64,000 nucleotides of DNA from Ceratopteris richardii. Its lineage: Eukaryota > Streptophyta > Polypodiopsida > Polypodiales > Pteridaceae. Under the pieces are notes generated by a model. It worked only from the letters and a program-made list of their open reading frames with translations, was not told the origin of the DNA and searched no databases. The position numbers were made by a program, and so were the translations under genes. The stretch spans positions 189,597,404-189,661,403 of the forward strand of contig CM035413.1 of assembly GCA_020310875.1 (NCBI GenBank). The letters are read 5' to 3'. Positions 33,508 through 43,740 of this stretch are shown here, piece after piece (within the stretch, counting starts at the first letter, position 1; each line of letters begins with the position of its first letter).

Positions 33508-34110
33508 GTATCCATCATACCCATACTATCTCACATGTTTAATGTAGTCATATGCATCCTATCTATCTAGTTTTGATAGCATAATTTTTAAGGTCATGTA
33601 GCTATGATGTAGTGAGATTGGCACTTATTGGAGAGACATTGACTTCTAGATATGAAGTAGTTTCTAAGAAGTGCTCGAGCGTGCGTTTTTAGATAAGGCT
33701 ATAAGAATTCACTTGGAATGATGTCTTCAAATCGTAATGATTTCAAATACATCAAACGAACGTTAAACATGCATATCTTGGTTTAGCTAGGAGATACTTT
33801 TTGAAATATTTGAGATCAGAACAATCGAATCCCTTAATTTAATTTTTTCTATACTTCAATATTCAATAACGTAAAGGGTAATGCATATAATATTCCACGT
33901 ACAATTACAACCCGTGAGCGAAATTACTGCTTCGTGCTTCATCGAGGAAAATCTTACAATGACTACCCATGTCAAAATAAAATTTTTGTTAATCACACAA
34001 GAACATGGAATAATGTCTCTTGATTTTCATGTTAATTCTCTTGAACGAAACGTTAGAGAAAACATGAAAATCAAGTTATTTTGGTAGCATGAAAAGGGAT
34101 ACATGTATAT
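33508..34110. repeat. Duplicated flank, copy A
   Basis: Starts GTATCCATCATACC directly after the CopH LTR and is collinear with 37,115-37,691, which follows the CopI LTR. Shared blocks include GGTCATGTAGCTA, AGTGCTCGAGCGTG and TAATATTCCACGTAC. The same sequence outside two LTRs shows a duplication that included the LTR and its flank. No gene is visible. Confidence 0.8.
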
Positions 34111-34790
34111 TGTAAGGAATTGAACTCACAACCTCTTGGTTTGGAAAGAGATGGGCTAACTACTTGCCCCAAAAGCCATGGTTGAGGATTACTTCCTAAT
34201 TCTCTCTCATAGGGTGTAGTTCAACCACCTCCTATTTGTCAAGGGTGTGGTCCAATCATCTCCTACTTATCACTTTATTACATTCTTCCCCCCTTGCTCA
34301 ATCATTGTCCTCAATGATCTGCTCTTGTATCCCTCTAGCCTCGGTGATCAGCCTATTGAACTCCCTAGGTACCCTTGAATTGATGTCATCAACCTCGTAT
34401 AGTTTCTTGAACGTTGTTTGCAACCTGATATCTTGAACCCTTGCTCTCAACCTTGGTGTCTTGAACCTTTTTGTTCGCAACCTTGGTGTCTTGAGCCCTT
34501 GTTCTCAACCTCAGTTTTGAACCTTGTTCTCATCCATGTTTGGTATCTTGAACCCTCAATAAAATGCCACCCAAGGTTTCCCAAGGACTTCACACTTCCA
34601 AGCTAGCTCAGTTACCAATGTAAGTAATTGAACTTACAATCTCTTGGTTAAGAATGTGATGGGCTAACCACTTGCCCCAAAAGCCATGGTTGCGAATTAC
34701 TTCGTAATCCTCTCTCTTAGGATGTAGTTCAACCATCTCCTATTTGTCAAGGGTGTGGTTCAATAACCTCCTACCTATCACTTTATTACA
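34111..34790 (-). mobile_element. TRIM element, 680 bp
   Basis: Terminal direct repeats 34,111-34,282 and 34,619-34,790 (172 bp each, about 13% different by eye) begin TGTAAG and end ATTACA. Flanks TATAT/TACAT are a 5-bp target duplication with one change. On -, TGGTAACTGAGC (tRNA-iMet site, 10/12) lies just inside the right repeat and a polypurine tract AAGGGGGGAAGAA just inside the left. The 336-bp interior has no coding capacity and carries short repeats of CTTGGTGTCTTGA (34,440-34,560). The paralogous flank at 37,685-37,700 is the empty site. Confidence 0.93.
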
Positions 34791-34791
34791 T

Positions 34792-35046
34792 ACATCAACT
34801 TGAGGATTCGGATGATTTGCACAAGACGGATCAATGAAGCTGATGAAGGTGAAGAAGCGCACAACCTACAGTCACTCGGAGGAAAATGAAACGTTGTGCG
34901 CAAATGAACTTATCTTGGTCACATGAACGGGCATCATCATCAACTTGAGTATTTGGATGATATGCAGAGACCGGATTAATGAAGTTGTTGAAGTTGAAGA
35001 AGTGCGCAACGTATTCAGGGGAAAAGAAAACTTCGTGTGCAAATAA
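34792..35046. repeat. 148-bp tandem repeat array, copy A
   Basis: Two units start at about 34,792 and 34,937, each opening ATCAACTTGAG and containing GCAGA-CCGGAT-AATGAAG and a GAAGAAG-GC-CAAC block. They are collinear with the three units at 37,692-38,098. The second unit breaks off where copia sequence begins. Confidence 0.75.
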
Positions 35047-36880
35047 ACACTTCGGAGTTTGTTTTGAGTGGACAAACTCATGCATGATTGCAAACATCAT
35101 CAATGAAAGTCACCGAGTATTGCTAATTCTCAAATGAAGGTGTTTGCATAGTACCACATACATCACTATGAAAAAGATGCAATTTATATGAAACTCTAAT
35201 TGAAACATTTTTTGGTTATCCTAAATGTAGCATTCGCACATGTTTAGAGGGTGCATTAACTTTTTGTAGAGAGGACACCATTTTAGATTTCTATAGGTGA
35301 AGAGAACAAGAAAAATTCAATAATCTTGGTTGGTCATAAAAATGATAACACATTTTTCTTGATCCCTAGCACATAAAAGGTATCTCACAGTGTGAAATAA
35401 GTACCATATGCATTAGTGTGAATGATCCTTCTAACTCCCATGATAGGATAAGATGAGCTATAAGCACATGTGATAGTATTCCTTGTAAAAGCATGATGAA
35501 GTGAAGTGAGGAAACTACACTATGGGGTCATATGTTTGGTTGCACAATTATCAAAGTACCAAAAAAAAGAGTTTATTATCGACATGCTATTCTCATAAGA
35601 AGATGGTTCATAGCTGCAATGAGTAGTAAATGCCCAGTCTTCATTCTATACAAAATTAGTATGCTCTCTTTATTTTCGATGTAGAGGCCTTTGAGACATC
35701 CATCCAAGTCTCTTTACTCTTTGCCTCCTTTGTGGCCAATTCAGGAAAACTCTTTATGAAATGTTGATTTCTACTAAAATACCTATAAAAATATTTTTTC
35801 TTTGTTGTCTTCTTGTCATCTTTCTCTTCCTTATTTGATTGTGCAATATTAGCATACTTTTACTTACTAGTAGGTGAGCTCCATTTACCTTCGTCCTTTA
35901 GAATAGCTAAGAAATTTTGATGTACAACACACATAAATAATGGGTTCTCTCTAAACCGATCTTCTTAAAGTAAAAGATACGCTAACTTCTCAAAGGTAAA
36001 GGTGTTTGGATTGCCTTTCATCATCCAACAAAGAATAGAAGAAAGAAATGATAAGAATTCATAATATCATTAAGAAAAGGTTGTAGAAGTTAACTATTTT
36101 AGAAGATTTCATCAATAGAAATGAACTATGCTTTCAAATCTTTGATCTTCATCAGAAAATATCCATTGAGTCTCCTTCGTTCAGATGCTCACTGTCCAAC
36201 TATTTTTTGAGGTAAGACAAACCAACCTCACTTCTTGCCTTGTATATTCTCGTAAGAGTATCCGAAATATCTTTTTTTTTTCTTGGAGGAGGAAATGTGA
36301 GGGATAAGGGAACATTTTATAGATAAAAAGTATCAATGCATGTGCATGCACATCTCTACGATCCCAAGGAAGTGGCTTTTTAGCACGTGCAATAGGAACT
36401 GCAACACAAGTAGGAAACTAAAGACCATTATCTTCAACACCATCTAGATCCAACCACTATATTGAGAGGTGTACTATGATGTTTTGCAACATACACAATA
36501 TTTTATGTGCATATTGCTACCAATATATGATGCGTCATGTATGCCCATAATGGGTAATTAGTACCATCCAACTTATCCTCAACATGCAATCATACAAAAT
36601 ATACATTCCTTGCAGTCATCGCTAGATACTTAATACCTTCATGAGGAAAATTGACTGTATATCAAAGTGTTGAAGAGAAATACCTATTTGATCTCAACTA
36701 GACCTATAATAGACTTCGAGGCACCTATACTTGTAAACCAAATCGTATAAGTATTTGGCACAAAGCGATCAAATTACATGCACGATCATTGTGATACTGC
36801 ATTTGAAGGCAAAAACCAACTCAAAATTTTGTGCATGAGAGGATAGTTAATGATTCCAAGTGTTGGGCTACTCTAATACC
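35047..36880 (-). pseudogene. CopI: copia 5' half (integrase, protease, gag, leader)
   Basis: Follows CopB in order: integrase from AACACTTCGGAGTTTG (35,047, matching CopB near 17,790), pre-integrase, protease (WYFDNCATKHMT-like near 35,540), gag knuckle region near 35,780, gag core near 36,000-36,250, and leader (CCCATAATGGGTAA near 36,545). RT and RNase H are absent to the left, so the element is 3'-truncated at the tandem repeat. Stops are everywhere. Confidence 0.78.
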
Positions 36881-36882
36881 TA

Positions 36883-37114
36883 GTTGAAGTTGGAGGTTTG
36901 TAGAGGCAAACAAATACCACAAGCAAAAAGAAGAAGGAACTTGAAGAGCAACATAATAATAAATGTAGACTAATTGAATGTACAAAGATAAGTTACCCAT
37001 TGTGGTTATAGACATATATACAAGCTAATAGGAAAAAACACTCCTAACGAGGGAAAAACGTGTCCCGATGGTCATAATTGTGTTGAGACACATCACTACC
37101 ATAATAAATCAATA
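36883..37114 (-). repeat. CopI 5' LTR
   Basis: Degenerate 230-bp LTR of the CopB family (GTTGAAGTTGGAGG...AATAAATCAATA) with a decayed primer site CTCTAATACC to its left. The flank beyond it equals the flank beyond the CopH LTR. Confidence 0.8.
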
Positions 37115-37691
37115 GTATCCATCATACCCATACAACTTCACATTTTTTATGTAGTCATGTGCATCCTACCCATCCAGTTTTGTTAGCATAATTCTTAAGG
37201 TCATGTAGCTACGATGTAGTCAGAATGGCAATTAACGGAGAGACAATTAACTTCTAGATATGAAGTAGTTTCCAAGGAGTGCTCGAGCGTGTTAGTTTAG
37301 ATACGATTATAAGAATTCACATGGGATCATGTCTTCCAATTGTAATAATTTTAAATTTAGGTACGGAAAATTATTTGAAAGATTCAAGCTATTACAATGG
37401 AATCCCTAGATGTAAATTTTTTTCTTGCACTCAGTAATTCAATAACGTAAAAGGTAATGCATATAATATTCCACGTACGATTACAACCCGTGAGGGAAAT
37501 CACTGTTCCGTGCATCATGAAGGAAAATTTTACAATGGTGAAGATGATCGTCCATGAAAAATGAACTTTCTTTTAATCACATAACAACGTGGAATAATGT
37601 CTTTTGCTTATAATGTTAATCGTCTTGAATGAAAACGTTAGAGAAAAGATGAAGATCAAGTTATTTTGGTAACATGAATAGGCATATATGT
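37115..37691. repeat. Duplicated flank, copy B
   Basis: Collinear with 33,508-34,110. Retains the uninterrupted TATATGTACATCAACTTG site into which the TRIM inserted in copy A. No coding sequence. Confidence 0.8.
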
Positions 37692-38098
37692 ACATCAACT
37701 TGAGGATTTAGATCATACGCAGAAGCCGGATCAATGAAGCTAATGAAGGTGAGGAAGCACACAACCTACAGTAATTTGGAGGAAAATGAAACATTGATTG
37801 CAGATCAACTTATTTTGGTAGAGTGAACAGGCATATATGTACATCCACTTGAGGATTTGGATGATCTGCAGAAGCCGGATCAATGCGGCTGATGAGGTGA
37901 AGAAGCACACAATGTACAGTCATTCGGAGGAAAAGGAAACGTTGTGTGCAGATTCACTTATTTGGGTGACATGAGAAGGCATGTATGTACATCAACTTGA
38001 AGGTATACAGGATATGCAGAAGCCGGATCAATAAAAAGCTGATGAAGGTGAAGAAGCACACAACATACACTCATTGGGAGTGAAAAGGAACCACATGA
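37692..38098. repeat. 148-bp tandem repeat array, copy B
   Basis: Three head-to-tail units start at about 37,692, 37,841 and 37,989 (149, 148 and a partial third). Each begins ACATC-ACTTGA and contains CAGAAGCCGGATCAAT. Unit spacing near 148 bp is a satellite-like size. Confidence 0.85.
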
Positions 38099-38629
38099 CC
38101 TCATGTATGGTATGCACTTGCAGATGAAGCGAAATCAATACGCATAACCTAGGATAGAATCATTCAGCAGCTTCCACATAAATACTACTATATGGGTTTT
38201 GCTCTCATCGGGTACTGTTTGATGAAAAGCCCACTCTCACCAAAGACACCTGCAACTCCAATCAGGTATGCGAGTTGCAGGTACCTCAGCTGAATTGCAT
38301 GTAAGGATTAGTAATCGGTTTCCTTGACTACAGATCTTGTCATCGACAAAATCGTAAGCACGATTGCTCCGCTTGCTTGCGGACTAATCGGCACTGCGAA
38401 GCGACCATTAGAGGTTCCTGTCGTCCGTCTACTCCAGTGGTCTGCTGTAAGATCAAGGGAGTTGTCGGTCGATAGAACGTACGCCTTTCAGCTCAGTTTT
38501 GTCTAACCAAGTGAGCATCCACAGATCTGCTTTACTATTTTTCTGTCGTTTCCGCGTTGTCAAACACTCTAGTTTTAAGTCTTTCGTCTTTAACTGCTGT
38601 GTTTTCTCCTTCTTGGACTCTTCTTCATC
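38099..38629. other. Spacer between tandem array and LINE2
   Basis: Less AT-rich than its surroundings. No family-level match is visible; the short frame 38,324-38,506 has no recognisable motif. The last 100 bp (about 38,520-38,629) weakly resemble 43,865-43,980 on the far side of LINE2. Confidence 0.4.
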
Positions 38630-38721
38630 TCTTTTTTTTTTTGAGACAACAGGGAAAGAGAGTAAATTAAAGAGTAAAAGTACAATGTACACAGGGAAGC
38701 AGAGATCCCATCAGGAAAAAG

Positions 38722-40376
38722 TTACATATTGAGGACCATGATAAATCTATCACTGGAATAACATTCCAGAAGGGATTCCCTCCATTTACAGGGAGGAAGA
38801 GACCTAGTAATAGCAATTTGATCCTGGGGGCCCTGTTTGATAGACAGCAGACTCTGCATTCCAGAGCGATACAAAGTTTTTCTAAGGGAAAACATATAGT
38901 TCTTTTTGCCATTCTTGAAAAGGACTTGGTTCCTACTAATCCATATATGCCAAAGGATGTGTCCCCTCCATAAATGCCAAAGCACGAGATCAAGTTTATT
39001 ACAGCATCCAAGAATAATCTCTTTTAGCCCAAGTTGAGGTAGCTTTTTAATAGCCAGGATAGGGTCCAACACCTTCCAGAACTGTTTAGCATGCCAACAA
39101 TTACAAAAGAGATGGGTTAAATCCTCTTCCCTACTGCACAGAGCACAATTACTATTATTGATATTTGCTCTCTTAGCCCTGTTGCCAGTCCATAAGCCAT
39201 TATGAAGAATCAGCCATTCCAAGTAGGAATGCTTGATATTGTAGGGGAAAGCCCAAATGACTTTGAACCTGTATCTCCATTGATTGGCAGACCAATTACA
39301 TCCCCATCTGCTGTTAAGTTTGATAGTAACACTGAGAACAGAGCCTTTATTGAGCTTAAAACTTGTCCACATTTCTTTGGCAACTTCAGTGATATGTATG
39401 TTGGCAAGCCTGCACTCCTCAAGCTTGGTCTTCAGGAGATACTTCCTTTCCAGAAGAATCTGCAAACATCCAGGAGAAAAATGAGTCAGTGGAAGGATAT
39501 AATCATCAGATATCAACTCACCTGAGTTAAAAAACCAGGCCCTGTTTTTAACACCAAGCTTAAAGCATTTGTGTTCTCTAATCTCAAGATTTTTGTTACT
39601 CCACAAGGCAATCCAGCCCAACCAAGGAGATTCCTGAAGGAAAAATTAAGGTTAGCCGAATACTTTGAATTTGGAGAAAAACAGATTTTAACTTTCGTCC
39701 AAACAGACCAAAACCTGCAAGAGAGGCTACTACCTACAGGAACAAAAGGGGTAGGGGAAATAACAATATCCCAAAGATGATTATTAGTCCAGGCTTTATA
39801 GTTTTTGACATGAAACTTTTGAATGTTTCTTTTAAGAAGACAAGCCCAAATGTCACTAGAGCTTAAGGCCCTGTACACCCATTTAGCGGCCAAGTTCTCA
39901 GCCATTTTCAAAGGGCAGATGATACCCAATCCTCCTTCATGCTTAGGCAGACAGCAAATCTTCCAAGCCACTTTAGGAACTTTGTTAACTTGGTTATTAC
40001 CTCCCCATAAGAATCTTCTAGCCAGAGTAATCACCTGATTTAATTGCTTCTTGGAAGGACTCCAACAAGCCAGGAAGTACACTAAGGAAGGGAGGAGATA
40101 GTGCTTCAAAACAAAACATCTGTGAGAGAGGGAAGCATAAACATTATACCACCTGAGCATTTTTCCCTTAAATTTTTGAAGCACCCAGTCCCATCTTTGC
40201 TGCATAGAAACATTAAAACCCATGGGGATACCCAAAAGTCTAAAAATCATTCGATCCTGCAAAATGCTACAACCAATGTCAGAAATACGGTTGGGGGTGA
40301 TATGGTTTGAGGACCATAAACCAGTTTTGGAATGATTGATATGAGAACCACTCGCAAGACAAAAGAATAATGGCAT
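38722..40376 (-). pseudogene. LINE2 ORF2 RT thumb and zf-RVT C-terminus
   Basis: The frame 39,513-40,376 has LASGSHINHSKTGL, RLLGIPMGFNVSM, YFLACWSPSKKQ, ARRFLWGGNNQ and GGLGIICPLKMAENLAAKW. A frameshift near 39,620 leads into 38,722-39,621 with HSYLEWLILHNGLWTGNRA, CALCSREEDLTHLFCNC (zinc-binding zf-RVT) and a conserved W-rich tail ending MVLNM. The FADD-bearing palm is missing at its N-terminus. Confidence 0.85.
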
Positions 40377-40782
40377 CCAAAATGTATCTGCCCTTAATAA
40401 ACCCTTTCTGCATGGGGAGAATGATAGTGTTCATGATTGGGCTAAGCCTTCTAGCAAGGGCAGAAGCAAAGATTTTATAGACAGAATTGAGACAAGTTAT
40501 AGGTCTCCAATTATTGAGATCTTCCTTAGGGCCCCTTTTGTGGATGAGTCTAATAACCCCCATATTCATGTCAGATGACAAGGAACCTTTTCTAGTGGCC
40601 TCATTCCAAATCTCCAGAAGGTAGGGAGTAATGAAGTCTTTAAGCTCTTTGAAAAGTTCATTAGGAATACCATCAATACCAGGTGATTTACATAGTTTCA
40701 TTTTATCAATGGCTTCTTTAATCTCACCAGCAGAGAGGGGCAAGTCCAGGAGAGCATCCAGACCTTGAGGGAGAGTTTTCAC
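40279..40782 (-). pseudogene. LINE2 ORF2 RT N-terminal part, with palm deletion junction
   Basis: LSAGEIKEAIDKMKLCKSPG, DGIPNELFKEL, LIHKRGPKEDLNNWRPI and GFIKGRYILDAI are RT blocks 0-2. Straight after ILDAI (about 40,380) the chain joins LFCLASGSHINHSK, which in LINE1 follows the FADD region. The stretch holding the first catalytic Asp and FADD, roughly 130-150 residues, is deleted, so RT activity is impossible. Confidence 0.88.
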
Positions 40783-42104
40783 CCTGACAGAAGCAATATG
40801 GGCCCTGGCTCTCTTTCTTCCCCCCTCTTGGGAGGACTAGAGAAGACATTCATAAAGAAACTAGAAGCTTCATGTAAGCATTCTTCCATGTTTTCAGCAA
40901 TGCCCCCATTCCTTTTAGCAAGAAGAGGAATGAAATCCTTATTTTTCTTTTGCTTGAGCATCTCATACATATGTATGTTAGGTCTGTCAATGTTCCTCTC
41001 CCAGAACCTTTCGGAGTTAGAAAGGGACCAGCTAGCATCCAGATATTCCTCACATCTGAGCTTGTGTTGTAACTCAATGAAGTCCTTACAGGGGTTATTA
41101 GAATCATACACCTTGAGAGCTTCAAGGATTTTCTCTTTCTTGAGAGTTCTAGCCTTGGACACTTTAGCTTTATAAAAGGTAAAAATCTTCTGGATATCCT
41201 TCACAGCATTTTCCCAACTTTTGAAAGCAGGGGTGTTTTTGGAAAAGTGCCAACTAATGGTCATCTTAAGTTGATTGATAATCGACGGGATCTTGAGCAA
41301 TCTAGAATCAAGGTGGGGCCATCCTGCTCTATAGGGCATATGATTCCTCTTAAAACAAAGACAAAGGGGAACATGATCAGACAACATCATAGCATGATCA
41401 GTATTAGCACTTATTTCCCAAAAGTTTTTTCCATACGAAGAATTAACATAACATCTGTCAAGTCTGGCACCAAGAGCATTATCATTAGACTGCTTATTAT
41501 GCCAAGTGATACCGGTGTGTTCAGAGTGATCAATCAGATCGTGAAAGTGGCAAAGAGAGTACCAACTAGACTTTTCAGAGCCGTGGATGCTATCCCCCTT
41601 CTTGTTCAGCCTATCATTGATGTTGGTAACCATATTAAAGTCTCCAATAATGCATATATTACCTTGAAGATTTTTTAATTCTTCCCAGCAAGAGCTTCAC
41701 GTATTCCTGCAATTAGAGGCATAAAGACTGACAATACACACATCCATAGGGAGATCAAAAGAAACAGCTACCCATTGCAAGGAAGGGCTTTTATACACTC
41801 CTTTAATGAGATGACAAATTTTCGGGTTAACTCCTATGGCAGCACCACCTTTACCTTGATTATGATCAGTGAAAAACCAATTGAAGTGTCTATCAATGAT
41901 ATTCAGCTGGTGGACTAACTTATTACCACCAATCTTCAGCTCCTGAAGACAAACCACATCAGGGGGCTTGGAAAGATTTCTTTTCCAGTTGTTAATGACT
42001 TTAGCTCTGACAGGATCGGACAAACCTTTGTTGTTGAAAGAAACAATGTTCAGAGAATCCATAAAACAAACAGTGAGAAAGACAAAGACAAAGGGACTTA
42101 GCAT
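40779..42104 (-). pseudogene. LINE2 ORF2 endonuclease and linker
   Basis: ATG at 42,104 or, more likely, at MDSLNIVSFNNKGLSDPVR, the start of the APE-type endonuclease that nicks target DNA. VVCLQELKIGG (catalytic Glu) and GKGGAAIGV follow. A TGA at about 41,697 in NCRNT-stop-SSCWEEL is most simply CGA Arg to TGA by CpG deamination. The same frame resumes with ICIIGDFNMV, LDRCYVNSS and SDHVPLCL (terminal SDH motif), then a linker to 40,779 where a frameshift occurs. ORF2 overlaps the end of ORF1 by 7 bases. Confidence 0.87.
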
Positions 42105-43717
42105 TTAGACGTTTTACTAGGTTGGAGATTAGAGTTAGATGTTCTAATCCCATCTTTCCTTTTAGATTTACCTTGAATTTTCACCACAATGTCATTCACT
42201 TTATTAAGAGCAGCAGGGAGCTCAAAATCCACAGGAACATCATTAGACATTTGGGTCATGATTTCATCGTCAGCTTTATTTATTTCATCCATTAACACAT
42301 CTTCATTAAGGTCTGAATACCTGTTATTATGAAACTTTTTTCTCCCTACAACCTTCCATTCATTAGCATTGATAGGGTCTTCAAGAACTTGTTTACCTGT
42401 GGCTTCCAACTTGTTACCTTCTGAGGGGTGATTTTCTGGAAGATTTTCCTTGTTCGATTCATCTACATCCAAGAACGAAGGATTAGTAACCTCAAGGAGA
42501 ACACTGAAAGGATTAGATAACTTCCCTGACTTTTTCCTTGGAATTTTAGGGTTGGGCTTTTTGGTATTTGACACTGTTTGACCATTTGAGTTGGTCTTAT
42601 TGGGAGGAACACCCCGAACATCTGTCTCAGGTGCTGCAGAAACATTATTAGAACCCGAGGGGGTATTATTAAGCATAGGACAGTCCTTGATGAGGTGCCC
42701 CTGTTTAAAACACTTAAAGCAAGCATTAGGAAGATTCCTATATAGAACTTGTTGTTCATGGAGAAAAAAGCCGTCAGAATCCTTGATACGAATATTCTGT
42801 TTGATCGGTTTTGAAACATCTATTTCTATCATCAACTGGGGGTCCCATTTGGGGTTTATTCCCCCAGACCTAGATTTCTGACCAAGAACTTTACCAAGCA
42901 TAGCTCCTAGTTTATTTAGCCAAGGATAGAAAGCAACTGGAAGATCAGGAAAATCCACCCCAATAGGGAGTTTAGTAGGCTTGGGTCCTTTTGGATTGAA
43001 CCCAACATGCCACCTAAACAAGGAAATAGGGATATTCTTGATAAGCCATTGACCTTCAGAGATAACCTTGAAAGCACTGGTAGAATCATCGAAGAAAAAC
43101 AAATAGTAGTTATTGGGTAGATATTGAACTTGTTTAACGAACAATCCCCTAGGCTCCCAATTCATTTTCATCCAGTTCCTAAGGATATCCTGGGCAGGTC
43201 TCGGCCCATGGCAAAGACCAATAACCACTTTCTCCGTAAGCTGCGAATGCCAGTTAGAGAGGGAGTTCCTATCAATGATGAACTCCTCCTCATCAATAGT
43301 TTCTTGGTTTCCTATGTTTAGAAAGTGAGGAGAATCTTCCACAGGTCCCTTACCTTTTTCCATGGCCGTGTGGGGGCGGGGGGAGAGAAGCATACTTGTA
43401 TCAGTGTCACAAGGGAAAGCGATGTTGACCTCTGATTGTTGTTGCAAAGCGCGTTCCGGTGACCTTGTAGCATCTGCGAAGGAGCGAGAAGACAAACCTT
43501 TGTTGACGACTTCTTGGAGGGACATGATGCCCCCTGCGAGGGGAGGAAAGGAGAGGGGAACCCCCCACAGCGACCCGACAGGCCCTGGGCCAGACAGACT
43601 AACCCCAGAGAAACCCCCGGCGGGGAGGCCACACGGGAGGAGAAACCCTAGAGAACATGCACGACTTAACTCGCCCACTCGCCCACTCTCTCGCTCGATT
43701 GCAGGTCCCGATCTCAC
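42098..43717 (-). CDS. LINE2 ORF1 protein, intact (539 aa)
   Basis: Uninterrupted frame. A likelier functional start is the internal Met of MSLQEVVNKGLSSRSFADA (43,527), since the upstream 63 codons fall in the GC-rich 5' end. The N-terminal half is a DUF4283-type domain (WHSQLTEKVVIGLCHG, SEGQWLIKNIPISLFRW, VDFPDLPVAFY). It is followed by CFKCFKQGHLIKDC, an intact CCHC zinc knuckle near residue 345, and a Lys/Asn-rich tail. Plant LINE ORF1 proteins of this design bind element RNA. It is the longest intact element protein in the window. Confidence 0.85.
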   Translation of the reverse strand: MRSGPAIERESGRVGELSRACSLGFLLPCGLPAGGFSGVSLSGPGPVGSLWGVPLSFPPLAGGIMSLQEVVNKGLSSRSFADATRSPERALQQQSEVNIAFPCDTDTSMLLSPRPHTAMEKGKGPVEDSPHFLNIGNQETIDEEEFIIDRNSLSNWHSQLTEKVVIGLCHGPRPAQDILRNWMKMNWEPRGLFVKQVQYLPNNYYLFFFDDSTSAFKVISEGQWLIKNIPISLFRWHVGFNPKGPKPTKLPIGVDFPDLPVAFYPWLNKLGAMLGKVLGQKSRSGGINPKWDPQLMIEIDVSKPIKQNIRIKDSDGFFLHEQQVLYRNLPNACFKCFKQGHLIKDCPMLNNTPSGSNNVSAAPETDVRGVPPNKTNSNGQTVSNTKKPNPKIPRKKSGKLSNPFSVLLEVTNPSFLDVDESNKENLPENHPSEGNKLEATGKQVLEDPINANEWKVVGRKKFHNNRYSDLNEDVLMDEINKADDEIMTQMSNDVPVDFELPAALNKVNDIVVKIQGKSKRKDGIRTSNSNLQPSKTSKC

Positions 43718-43740
43718 TCTGTCATCTCATTATTCCTTGA

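Larger units (their letters stand above)
38630..43740 (-). mobile_element. LINE2: nearly full-length LINE with deleted RT core
   Basis: Reads on -: GC-rich 5' end (about 43,530-43,720), ORF1 with a CCHC box, ORF2 with endonuclease, truncated RT and zf-RVT, and a 3' poly(A) seen as the poly-T at about 38,630-38,641. The 3' tail resembles that of LINE1. No convincing target duplication was found; TCATCTC near both ends (about 38,622 and 43,720) is too short to rely on. Confidence 0.88.

Noticed and set aside
38622-43725. TCATCTC as LINE2 target-site duplication
   Set aside because: Only 7 bases, found in pyrimidine-rich sequence, and positions do not abut the poly(A) and 5' end exactly.
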